In this document: positions 1-6,696 of the stretch, piece after piece
How positions within the stretch are numbered: the stretch's first letter is position 1
Layout: each line of letters begins with the position of its first letter
Assembly (NCBI GenBank): GCA_030634715.1
Contig: DAOWAG010000033.1
Location: forward strand, 1-8,981
Reading direction: 5' to 3'
Length of the DNA: 8,981 bases
From: Candidatus Aegiribacteria sp.
GTDB taxonomy: Bacteria; Fermentibacterota; Fermentibacteria; Fermentibacterales; Fermentibacteraceae
Program-made: the position numbers and the translations under genes
Notes under the pieces: model-generated
The model's input: only the letters and a program-made list of their open reading frames with translations
What the model was told of the DNA's origin: nothing
The model's database searches: none

Positions 1-69
1 ATAAAAGATATTCTGATCGGGCTGGAGGAATTGGATCAAAGTGATTCCCTAGAGTATAAGTTCGGATAG
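1..69 (+). CDS. C-terminal end of a probable type II antitoxin (partial)
   Basis: Frame 1 is open from the window edge and ends at a TAG at 67-69, giving 22 residues that end in LEYKFG. The fragment is acidic (ILIGLEELDQSD), and its stop lies six bases before the ATG of a RelE/ParE-family toxin. Antitoxin immediately upstream of toxin is the usual order in RelBE-like operons, and acidic C-terminal tails of antitoxins typically wrap the basic toxin. The DNA-binding N-terminus lies outside the window, so the antitoxin family cannot be named. The identification rests on position and composition only. Confidence 0.6.
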   Translation: MKDILIGLEELDQSDSLEYKFG

Positions 70-75
70 CGCTCT

Positions 76-363
76 ATGAGGATCGTCCAATCCAGGTCAT
101 TTGCGAAGCGAGTCAAACGATTTCGGAAACAGGAAAAGCAAGTTCTTGATCATCAAATCCGTGCAATCCTGGATAATCCGGAAGTCGGTCAGAAAAAACG
201 CGGTGAACTACGGGGAGTCTTTGTGCACAAATTCAAGATACATACTACTCAATACCTCCTTGCTTACCGTATTAAGGATAACGATACCTTAGAGCTTATC
301 ATGATTGGACCTCATGGGAACTACTATAGGGATCTTGAAAAGTATACTAAGGATAGGAATTAG
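76..363 (+). CDS. RelE/ParE-family type II toxin
   Basis: This is a complete 95-residue, strongly basic protein, the usual size for RelE/ParE-family toxins. The N-terminal helical part (about 8-45) is rich in Arg and Lys (FAKRVKRFRKQEKQ). The C-terminal part has the family beta-sheet pattern: LRGVFVHKFKI (about 65 onwards back to 45), YLLAYRI, then LIMIGPHGNYYRDLEKY near the end. The last stretch closely resembles the 'IGPHENFYRDLKKY' ending of COG2026 RelE-like toxins. Known members are ribosome-dependent mRNA interferases neutralised by the partner antitoxin; ParE-type gyrase poisons share the fold, so the exact target is inferred. The ATG follows the antitoxin stop by six bases with only a weak GGA upstream, which suggests translational coupling. 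Both genes end in TAG, unlike the other genes here. Confidence 0.87.
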   Translation: MRIVQSRSFAKRVKRFRKQEKQVLDHQIRAILDNPEVGQKKRGELRGVFVHKFKIHTTQYLLAYRIKDNDTLELIMIGPHGNYYRDLEKYTKDRN

Positions 364-375
364 GGAGCGAACAAG

Positions 376-430
376 AGGCTGCAGTGGAAATGCCCTTTGC
401 ATCGTTCGGGATATGCAATCCACTGAGCCT
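376..430. repeat. Imperfect inverted repeat between convergent genes
   Basis: AGGCT (376-380) pairs with AGCCT (426-430), and AGTGGA (383-388) pairs with TCCACT (419-424), separated by small bulges. Inside this, TTGCAT (397-402) can pair with ATGCAA (413-418) around a 10-base loop. It occupies most of the gap between the toxin stop (363) and the transketolase stop (457), which converge. No clear T-run follows on either strand, so it is not a textbook intrinsic terminator. It could be a bidirectional 3'-end structure or a remnant of a mobile or REP-like element. The gap holds nothing else recognisable. Confidence 0.5.
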
Positions 431-456
431 TAGTGTTCCTTCAGTTACTTACCAGA

Positions 457-2382
457 TCAGGTCAGCTCTCGGATAATCCTTTCCGCAATCTGCTTCGGCA
501 GCAATTCCTGCATTCTATACAGATCTTCAGGGGCTCCCGATGCGCCGTAGGAAGTAACACCTGCTCGGATAAGGAGAGGAGTATCTTCCATATTCGAGAA
601 AGCGAAAGTTATTCCAGCGCCCATTCCGGAGTTAGTATCGTGATCCTCATATGTCAGAACAAGTCTGTAATTCGTAAGTTCTTTCAGTAACCGGGGACTG
701 ATGCAGAGAGGGCAGCTGACTGCATACACGGCTGCGGAAACACCCATTTCTCCAAGTATCTCCCTTGCTTCAAGAGCTCGGAAAACCATGTTTCCCATGG
801 CTACGATGGCAACATCAGAACCTTTTCTGATGTGATCATGCTGACCGAACACGAATTTGTAATTCCTGCCGTAAAAAGGCTCTCCGTTTTCACCGGTTAT
901 TACAGGCAGCTTTGAACGTCCCATGGCAATGAAGAAGTTGCCAGGATGAGTGGCAGCGAACCTTATTACTCTGTCAGTCTGATTTGGATCTACCGGAACC
1001 ACAGTGCTGCAATGATGTAGCGTTCTGATAAGACCGATGTATTGGATGCAATGGTGGGTCTTCCCGTCCATTCCGACATCCAGACCGCAGTGGGTAGCGA
1101 CAACCTTGAGATTCGTCATGTTAATATCATTAAGCCTGTGCTGATTATATGTTTCATCTATGGCGAAAACGCCGAAATCAGCCCAGAATACAACCTTATC
1201 TGCGATTGAAGCCGCACCTGCCGCTGTAGCAGTATTGTGTTCCATTATTCCGGATTGGAAGAAACAGTCTCCATATTCGATTCTGAACTGATCTGTCTTT
1301 ACTGATCCTGCAAGGTCGCAGTCAAATACCAGAGGCAAATTATCCTGGTTCATCTTCGCGAGTGCTATAAGTGCAGCGCCGAACGCGCTTCTATTATCAC
1401 CCTTGTGATCAACAGGGTAAATGATAGGTGTCCCCTCAAGGTCAAGAATGCAGTAGGGTAGCCTGAGATTGAAATCTCCTTTGCTTTTCCAGTCGCTGAT
1501 CCTGAGCTTTTCAAGCTCCTCAAGATTATTTATCAGCTTAAGCTCAGCTAGAGCTGACGCAAGCTGCTCACGGGTAAGGGCTTTTCCATGATATTGAACA
1601 TCGTTCTCCATAAAAGAAACACCTTTACCCATTACAGTCATGGCTATGATGAGTCTTGGAGCTTTAGGTGAGATCACTGGTTTGAGAGCCCTGTAAAGAG
1701 CAGAGAGACTGTGACCGTCTACTTCTGTAACATCCCAGCCGTCCGCACGGTATTCACCTGCAATATCCGTATACATCACTCTGTCCGTGCGACCGCATAT
1801 CTGCAGACCATTGCAATCAACAACAACAGTTATGTTATTGAGTCCATTCGCTCTGATGAATCTCCGCGCTTCCGCTATCTGACCCTTCTGATGTTCACCA
1901 TCTCCTGTTACAACCCAGATCTGATTGTGGATTCCTCTTGATCTATCAGCCAGAGCCATTCCCGCAGCGGCGGAAACGCCCTGTCCAAGGTTGCCTGTTG
2001 TAAGTTCCACACCCGGAATCGATCTTTCAATATGTCCTTCGAAAGGGCTGCCTGCCTTCCTGAAAGTGGAGACTGCCCTCTCAAGATTAAAGAAGCCCAG
2101 TCTTCCCAGAGTCGAGTAAACAGCTGGTGATGTATGACCGTGGCTGACAATTATCCTGTCCCGTCCATCTTTCAGGGGTGAACGGGGATCAACATTTGCC
2201 TGAGACTAGAGCAGGGCGAAAATTTCGAGGGATGACCTTGAACCTCCGGGATGACCGCTCTGGGCAAGTGTAGTCATCCTGAGAATATCTCCTCTTGCTT
2301 TCCTGCAGAAATCCTTTAGGTCATTCCGAATATCGATCGAGAGTTCAAGTGGTTTAAACAGCGTACGATCTATACTACTCAA
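457..2382 (-). CDS. tkt: Transketolase, fused N+C type, interrupted by one in-frame TAG
   Basis: Transketolase transfers two-carbon ketol units in the pentose phosphate pathway, using thiamine diphosphate (TPP) and Mg. The frame runs about 641 codons from a TTG at 2382, a normal full length. Codon 59 (2208-2206) is TAG. Before it stands the SGHPGGS motif (42-48). After it come DGRDRIIVSHGH, PGVELTTGNLGQG (about 123-135), the TPP motif GDGEHQKGQ (160-168) with its Asn at about 191, GKGVSFMEN (about 252-260), the pyrimidine-domain Glu in GIMEHN (E381), and GRSKLPVI. All three domains are present. TTG is chosen because it overlaps the upstream TGA (TTGA), is preceded by GGAAGG nine bases away, and the frame has a stop two codons earlier. 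The GTG at 2010 is the first conventional start after the TAG, but it lacks a ribosome site and would drop essential TPP-site histidines. Whether the gene yields active enzyme depends on how the TAG is explained. Confidence 0.85.
2206..2208 (-). other. In-frame amber codon inside transketolase
   Basis: The minus strand reads CTG CTC TAG TCT CAG GCA AAT GTT GAT CCC. Transketolases normally read 'LY' followed by a short stretch and VDP here, so the TAG replaces a conserved Tyr. One base change at 2206 (TAG to TAT or TAC) restores it. The reading frame is unchanged on both sides, which rules out an indel at this point. The other large genes in the window (more than 2,100 codons together) contain no internal TAG, and both genes of the toxin-antitoxin pair use TAG as their stop. 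General reassignment of TAG is therefore unlikely. Confidence 0.9.
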
Positions 2383-4088
2383 GAGTTATTACCTTCCAGT
2401 CTTGCCGTGAGTTTTTCCCTGATCTTAACATAAAGTGCATCGGAGGCCTCAAGTACATACTCCAGGCATTCTTCAGCTTTTTGTCTTGTTTCGATTGCGA
2501 ATGATGAGGAATCATCAAACTCTCCCAGATTGATCAGCACATTGTAGTAAGCGCCTACCGCAGCCGCTCTGGCTGCAGCAGCAGCTACACCAGCATCGGA
2601 AAGAGATGCCTGCATGCCCTTCTCTTCGAGAACAGAGGCCATTTCAATAATAGCGGGGCATTGCAGAAGAACTCTAAGAGGTACCGCAATGGCGTTTTTC
2701 ACCGCTTCCTGCACATCACCATCATGTTTTGCGGCGGACATCCATTCATTGAAGGCAATGGTGTCATCATCTATGGCGTTCAGAAGATCATCTTTTACTG
2801 ATTGAGCTTCCGGTGCGATTTTTCGCATAAGGTCCCACCATTCGCGGTGATTCCTGTTCTTAACAGTGAGATTCGCCACCATCGCGCTCAGAGAAGCACC
2901 AAGCGCACCCATGAGAGCTGCAGCTGAACCTCCACCGGGAGCGGGAGAGTCAGTTGAGAGTTCATCCGCGAAATCATGACATGTCATTCCGGAAAGATCT
3001 ACATCTTTTTCAGCGACTATGTACTCGATAATTTTTTCCTTCGGTATGAATGGAGCCACATCCCGAAGACCCATCGATTTAATCGCGATCTCTATAAGTT
3101 CCCTTTCCGGAACACCGGTAGTCTTTCCCTGTCTTCCGGTAGAGGATAGACCCGAATCCTGCTTTTCAAGATAGAATCTCCCCGCTTCCAGCATCGATGA
3201 CAGAGGGAGTAATCCCACTACTTCCGAACCTGTTACTCTTGTTCCGAGTCTTGCAGCTTCTTTAACTACCGCTTCGAATCCCGCATGCAGGGGAGTGACG
3301 GAAAGATCGGTAAGGTTCATCGTAACCTGTGCGGTATCATATTCTTTTATATACCAGCCTGTTGCTTTGCAGTACTGGAGCTTTCCGGGCTGTTTTACTT
3401 TATTTCCTTCTTCATCCCGGATGAACTTCCAGTTATTGTCCCTTTTGAATCTTCCGGTATCACGGATAGTAAGGCCTATATCACGGGCTACACCTGGGTC
3501 TTTCGTGTTCAGGTTCACATTGTACGCAATAAGAAAATTCCTTGCCCCTATCGTGCAGACACCTGTTCTGGCAACTCTCTCGTTCCATTCATTCGGACCG
3601 AAATCCGGCTTCCACTCCTGTTTTCCGAGTTTGTCAGGGAGTGCCTCATACTCTCCTTCTCGAATATTGGGCAGCTTCTCCCATTCGGGCTTTGAAGCGG
3701 CTTTTTCATACAGGTAAACAGGGATTGAAAGTTCTTCACCGACTCGTTTGCCAAGTTTCCTGGCTAATTCCGCGCAATCCTCCATTGTTACACCTGAGAC
3801 AGGAACGAAAGGACAGACATCTGTTGCTCCGTGACGCGGGTGTTCACCTGTCTGCTTTCTCATGTCGATCAATTCACCGGCCTTTTTAATCAGCTCGAAT
3901 GAAGCCTGCATGACTGCATCAGGAGTACCCGCAATGGTGATGACGGTTCTGTTTGTCGCTGCTCCTGGATCAACGTCAAGAACCTTTGCTCCGCTTATAG
4001 AACTTGCTGCATTCACAACCTCGTTTATCAGATCCATGTTCTGTCCCTCAGAAATATTCGGAACAGATTCCACTATCTTTCGGGTCAT
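2379..4088 (-). CDS. ftcD: Formimidoyltransferase-cyclodeaminase (bifunctional)
   Basis: This 569-residue bifunctional folate enzyme moves a formimino group from N-formimino-glutamate to tetrahydrofolate, then deaminates the product to 5,10-methenyl-THF and ammonia. The N-terminal formiminotransferase domain (about 1-180) shows ESVPNISEG (7-15), DVDPGAATNRTVI (38-50) and GEHPRHGATDVCPF (81-94), which carries the conserved His region. The second transferase subdomain (about 181-310) has QPGKLQYCKATGWYI, AQVTMNL and GSEVVGLLP (287-295). A linker leads to the cyclodeaminase domain (about 365-560), marked by DSPAPGGGSAAAL (380-392) and the helical GALGASLSAMVANLT. Two extra segments (about 133-170 and 206-235) make the first half longer than the mammalian enzyme. 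The ATG has an excellent GGGAGG at 4094-4099, five bases upstream. It is the first gene of an operon with transketolase. No histidine-degradation genes are in view, so a histidine-catabolic role is not shown. Confidence 0.92.
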   Translation of the reverse strand: MTRKIVESVPNISEGQNMDLINEVVNAASSISGAKVLDVDPGAATNRTVITIAGTPDAVMQASFELIKKAGELIDMRKQTGEHPRHGATDVCPFVPVSGVTMEDCAELARKLGKRVGEELSIPVYLYEKAASKPEWEKLPNIREGEYEALPDKLGKQEWKPDFGPNEWNERVARTGVCTIGARNFLIAYNVNLNTKDPGVARDIGLTIRDTGRFKRDNNWKFIRDEEGNKVKQPGKLQYCKATGWYIKEYDTAQVTMNLTDLSVTPLHAGFEAVVKEAARLGTRVTGSEVVGLLPLSSMLEAGRFYLEKQDSGLSSTGRQGKTTGVPERELIEIAIKSMGLRDVAPFIPKEKIIEYIVAEKDVDLSGMTCHDFADELSTDSPAPGGGSAAALMGALGASLSAMVANLTVKNRNHREWWDLMRKIAPEAQSVKDDLLNAIDDDTIAFNEWMSAAKHDGDVQEAVKNAIAVPLRVLLQCPAIIEMASVLEEKGMQASLSDAGVAAAAARAAAVGAYYNVLINLGEFDDSSSFAIETRQKAEECLEYVLEASDALYVKIREKLTARLEGNNS

Positions 4089-4203
4089 ATGATCCTCCCA
4101 ATAGATTAAGCCTTTTCAGAGAATGGAAAATTACTGTAGATTCAAGCATCAAAGCTAGGAAAAGGAACTTCAGAAGTCAACGATTGCACGACAGGGAGAA
4201 GAC
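4089..4203. promoter_or_regulatory. Divergent intergenic region, presumed to hold two promoters
   Basis: This 115-base gap separates the starts of the minus-strand ftcD operon and the plus-strand glycosidase-thyX operon, so both promoters are expected here. I see the two ribosome sites (CCTCCC at 4094-4099 for the minus gene, AGGGAG at 4193-4198 for the plus gene). A 7-base inverted repeat, CCTTTTC (4111-4117) with GAAAAGG (4159-4165), could be an operator. No convincing -35/-10 pair is visible for either direction. TTTTCA at 4113 with TGTAGA at 4135 is the best plus-strand candidate and it is poor. Confidence 0.35.
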
Positions 4204-5379
4204 ATGATTCGCGGAGTTGTTGAGGGTTTTTACGGCAGACCTTACTCAGCTTCAGAAAGAGATGTGATTATCAGCTGTTTATCCATGCTTGATGATCCTG
4301 TTTACATGTACGCACCCAAGAATGATCCATATCACAGGTTGAAATGGCGACAGGAATACCCTCTTGACACCTTTGAAGCTCTCTCAACGAACATTAGAAA
4401 ATCCAGACAGATCGGCGTTAAGTTCATCTTCGGGATAAGTCCATGGAAATTCAAAGATGAAGACACAGAGTATATTCGCAGAAAAGCTGACAGGGCGCTT
4501 TCCGCTGGAGCCTTCGGAATCTGTATTCTTTTTGACGATGTTTCTGAGAATGCTGACTCCGATCTGGCATTTCGACAGATTGAATTCGCAGAAAAAGCTT
4601 GTGCGGATCTCGATTGCCAGGTTTATTTATGTCCATCGGTCTATTGTGTTGAACTTTTGGAAGCACTTAACGGAGAAGAGTATCTCCATGTTCTCAGGAG
4701 CAATCTTCATGAGAAATGGAATCTGTTCTGGACCGGTGACGCTGTAATTTCAAAAGAGCTGGACTCCGCTTCTCTTGATCGAGCCGGAGAACTGCTTGGG
4801 AGACAACCTGTTCTCTGGGACAACCTTCTGGCTGATGACTACACCCTCAGAAGGATATTTCTGGCAGGACTTGCCAACAGAATCCCTGACAGCTATCCGT
4901 TTCTTTTGAACCCATCATCCTGTTTTCCCGCAGCTCTTCATGCGGTTTATGAGATTCTGCTTGCATCGGGAGTTGAAAACTGCTGGCCGGATGAACTTGG
5001 GCAAAATCGAGCAGGCTGGAAACTGCTTGCTGAATTCCATCATCTTCCCTGGTCTGCGGGAATGAATGTGGAAGAACTTATAGGAAAGTTGAACACTGCT
5101 GTCAGTGATGGGGTTTCTGAAGATCTGATAACAGATCTGAAGGGGATGTCATCCACACTCGAAGAATTTGTTGAACGTATACATGATGTACAGGGAGGTT
5201 TTGATCTCATGCCTTACATCATGGATGTTGGAAAGCTGATAGGGTGGTGGACAAAAGTCCTTCTTCTGCCGTCTCTGCCACAGAGAATTCGCGAGCTCAG
5301 ATACCTGATGCTTGAAAGACTTCCATTTGAGCATCCGTTGGCCGCATATACGGCTGCAGTAGTATCGAGAGAGGAATGA
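4204..5379 (+). CDS. GH84 family beta-N-acetylglucosaminidase (O-GlcNAcase-like)
   Basis: This 391-residue glycosidase closely follows the human O-GlcNAcase catalytic-domain pattern. GVVEGFYGRPYS (4-15) opens the barrel. YAPKNDPYHR (36-45) carries the substrate-binding Lys39. ILFDDV (108-113) carries the catalytic aspartate pair Asp111-Asp112 used in substrate-assisted cleavage. CPSVYC (143-148) holds Tyr147, FWTG (175-178) the conserved Trp, WDNLLADDY (205-213) Trp205/Asn207/Asp212, and LNPSS (235-239) Asn236. Each has a counterpart in the human enzyme. There is no signal peptide or membrane segment, so it probably acts in the cytoplasm. The N-terminal GH20b-like domain and the long C-terminal modules of many secreted bacterial GH84 enzymes are absent; residues 285-391 look helical. 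The start is supported by AGGGAG five bases upstream. It heads an operon with thyX. The physiological substrate (O-GlcNAc protein, muropeptide or other GlcNAc conjugate) is unknown. Confidence 0.88.
   Translation: MIRGVVEGFYGRPYSASERDVIISCLSMLDDPVYMYAPKNDPYHRLKWRQEYPLDTFEALSTNIRKSRQIGVKFIFGISPWKFKDEDTEYIRRKADRALSAGAFGICILFDDVSENADSDLAFRQIEFAEKACADLDCQVYLCPSVYCVELLEALNGEEYLHVLRSNLHEKWNLFWTGDAVISKELDSASLDRAGELLGRQPVLWDNLLADDYTLRRIFLAGLANRIPDSYPFLLNPSSCFPAALHAVYEILLASGVENCWPDELGQNRAGWKLLAEFHHLPWSAGMNVEELIGKLNTAVSDGVSEDLITDLKGMSSTLEEFVERIHDVQGGFDLMPYIMDVGKLIGWWTKVLLLPSLPQRIRELRYLMLERLPFEHPLAAYTAAVVSREE
5367..5375 (+). promoter_or_regulatory. Ribosome binding site of thyX within the upstream gene's end
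   Basis: The purine run GAGAGAGGA lies inside the last codons of the glycosidase gene, five bases before the thyX ATG at 5381. The glycosidase stop (5377-5379) falls in the spacer. This fixes the thyX start and indicates translational coupling of the two genes. Confidence 0.75.
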
Positions 5380-5380
5380 A

Positions 5381-6694
5381 ATGAGAATCGAACTGGCGGG
5401 ATTCAATACCGATATTCAGAATAGTGGGACAACACCTGAAACACTTTCTGCCTCTTACGCTCGAATCAGTCGTGATCCTCGACCAATTGATGTTCTCAGA
5501 AAAGAAGCGGCTGGGGAAGTTGAAAAAGCCAGGGCATCCAATCGTCGGATTGTCTTTGAGTATGGTCATGGTTCAGTCGCGGAGCACGCTGTATTTAATT
5601 TTGATGTCATTGATATTTCAAGACTTGCCGCCGAAGAGCTGCAGAATTTCAGAATGGCGAGTTTTACCGAGAAATCCCAGAGATATATCCGTATCGGAGA
5701 AGATCTTGTCCTGCCTCCGGAACTTAATGGAAATGATGAAATCAGATTTCGCGAGACTGCTTCCAATCTGTTTGAAATATATGGAAATCTATACAACGGA
5801 TTGATGGAGAGTGGAGGGGACAGAGATACCGCAAGGGAAGATGCGCGATACGTTCTTCCTCTCGCGACTTCATGCCAGATGGGGATGACTGCCAATGCGC
5901 GGGAACTCGAACATATTATCAGAAGGTTATCCTGCCATCCATTTGCCGAAGTCAGAATGCTGTCTGAAAAGTTTCTTGAACTCGTAATGGACGCCTCTCC
6001 GTCGCTGTTTCTTTTCCTGGAGCCAACAGCCATGGATAATTTTGCTCACTCCATGTCTCCGGTTGATTCTGCTGCCTTGAGTGAGATTGTGCTTGTGGAT
6101 TGTGATGATGATTCTAAGGTTGGATCATTGCTGCTGCAGAGGAAAAACGGGGTTCCGCTTGAAGCAGCCGGAGGGATGTGGGCTGAACTTGACGAAGGGG
6201 AGAGAGAAGAACTGTTTATGGATGCTCTCTCAGGATTGGGTATACATGATTCTGTTCCGAGATACTGGGAATTTTTCAATGCGGAATTTGAGCTGATTCT
6301 TTCAGCCTCTGCATACGCTCAGATGAAGAGGCACCGTATGTGCACCCGACTCGTTTCGGTATACGATCCTGTGCTTGGAGTGACTGTTCCGGCAAGTATC
6401 TACAGTGCCGGACTTGAAAGTGACTTCATGGAGGGAATCAGGATTGCAGAGGAAGCCTCAGGTTCTCTTGGCATACTCTATCCCTACATGCTCACAAATG
6501 CTCACAGGCGAAGGATTGTTATTAACATTAACGGCAGGGAACTCTACCATTTCTCTCGACTCAGGGAAGATTCTCATGCTCAGTGGGATATACGAAAAAT
6601 CGCCCATTCCATGCTGCATGCGGTTCGGGAGGTTGCGCCTCTAACCATGGTTCTCACAGGCGGGAAGTCTGATATCTCAGGATTATTTATCTGA
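5381..6694 (+). CDS. thyX: Tandem-domain FAD-dependent thymidylate synthase (ThyX)
   Basis: ThyX methylates dUMP to dTMP using 5,10-methylene-THF and FAD/NAD(P)H. At 437 residues this protein is about twice the usual 210-270 and holds two ThyX-like halves. The N half (about 1-220) has GHGSVAEH (62-69), FRMASFTEKSQRY (90-102) and ARYVLP...NARELEH (155-178). The C half (about 280-437) has a matching HDSVPRY (289-295), RHR (317-319), NGRELYHF (384-391) and LREDSHAQWDIR (394-405). The canonical RHRxxS...SxRY signature is split: the N half reads NFR where RHR is expected but keeps S..SQRY, while the C half keeps RHR but has lost S..SQRY. The DSHAQWxI motif is intact only in the C half. Natural ThyX sites form between subunits, so one composite site per chain is a reasonable inference. 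The stop overlaps the converging repeat-protein gene by eight bases. A non-thymidylate role for this divergent protein cannot be excluded. Confidence 0.85.
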   Translation: MRIELAGFNTDIQNSGTTPETLSASYARISRDPRPIDVLRKEAAGEVEKARASNRRIVFEYGHGSVAEHAVFNFDVIDISRLAAEELQNFRMASFTEKSQRYIRIGEDLVLPPELNGNDEIRFRETASNLFEIYGNLYNGLMESGGDRDTAREDARYVLPLATSCQMGMTANARELEHIIRRLSCHPFAEVRMLSEKFLELVMDASPSLFLFLEPTAMDNFAHSMSPVDSAALSEIVLVDCDDDSKVGSLLLQRKNGVPLEAAGGMWAELDEGEREELFMDALSGLGIHDSVPRYWEFFNAEFELILSASAYAQMKRHRMCTRLVSVYDPVLGVTVPASIYSAGLESDFMEGIRIAEEASGSLGILYPYMLTNAHRRRIVININGRELYHFSRLREDSHAQWDIRKIAHSMLHAVREVAPLTMVLTGGKSDISGLFI

Positions 6695-6696
6695 GA
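6675..6696. terminator. Weak hairpin over the two converging stop codons
   Basis: TCTCAG (6675-6680) pairs with CTGAGA (6691-6696) around the 10-base loop gattatttat. It covers the end of thyX and of the converging repeat-protein gene. No T-run follows on either side, so it is at best a weak bidirectional 3'-end structure, and a 6-base palindrome could occur by chance. Confidence 0.2.

Noticed and set aside
376..430. Calling the inverted repeat a firm intrinsic terminator
   Set aside because: No uridine run follows the stem on either strand.
457..2010. Transketolase starting at GTG 2010 as a genuine C-terminal-type (split) subunit
   Set aside because: Split transketolases divide near residue 270-300, not at 125. 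The upstream sequence in the same frame is clearly transketolase, and there is no ribosome site before this GTG.
1908..2150. 80-residue minus-strand frame overlapping the transketolase
   Set aside because: It is a shifted-frame shadow. The transketolase frame itself is continuous through this stretch and shows family motifs.
2206..2208. Pyrrolysine as the settled explanation for the TAG
   Set aside because: No pyl genes are visible, transketolases do not need pyrrolysine, and other genes here use TAG as a stop. It is kept only as one hypothesis.
3285..3717. Plus-strand frames of 136 and 140 residues inside ftcD
   Set aside because: They lie antisense to well-conserved ftcD coding sequence, have no ribosome site and resemble no known family.
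5566..6033. Minus-strand 155-residue frame inside thyX
   Set aside because: It is low-complexity and Ser-rich, antisense to conserved ThyX motifs, with no supporting start signals.
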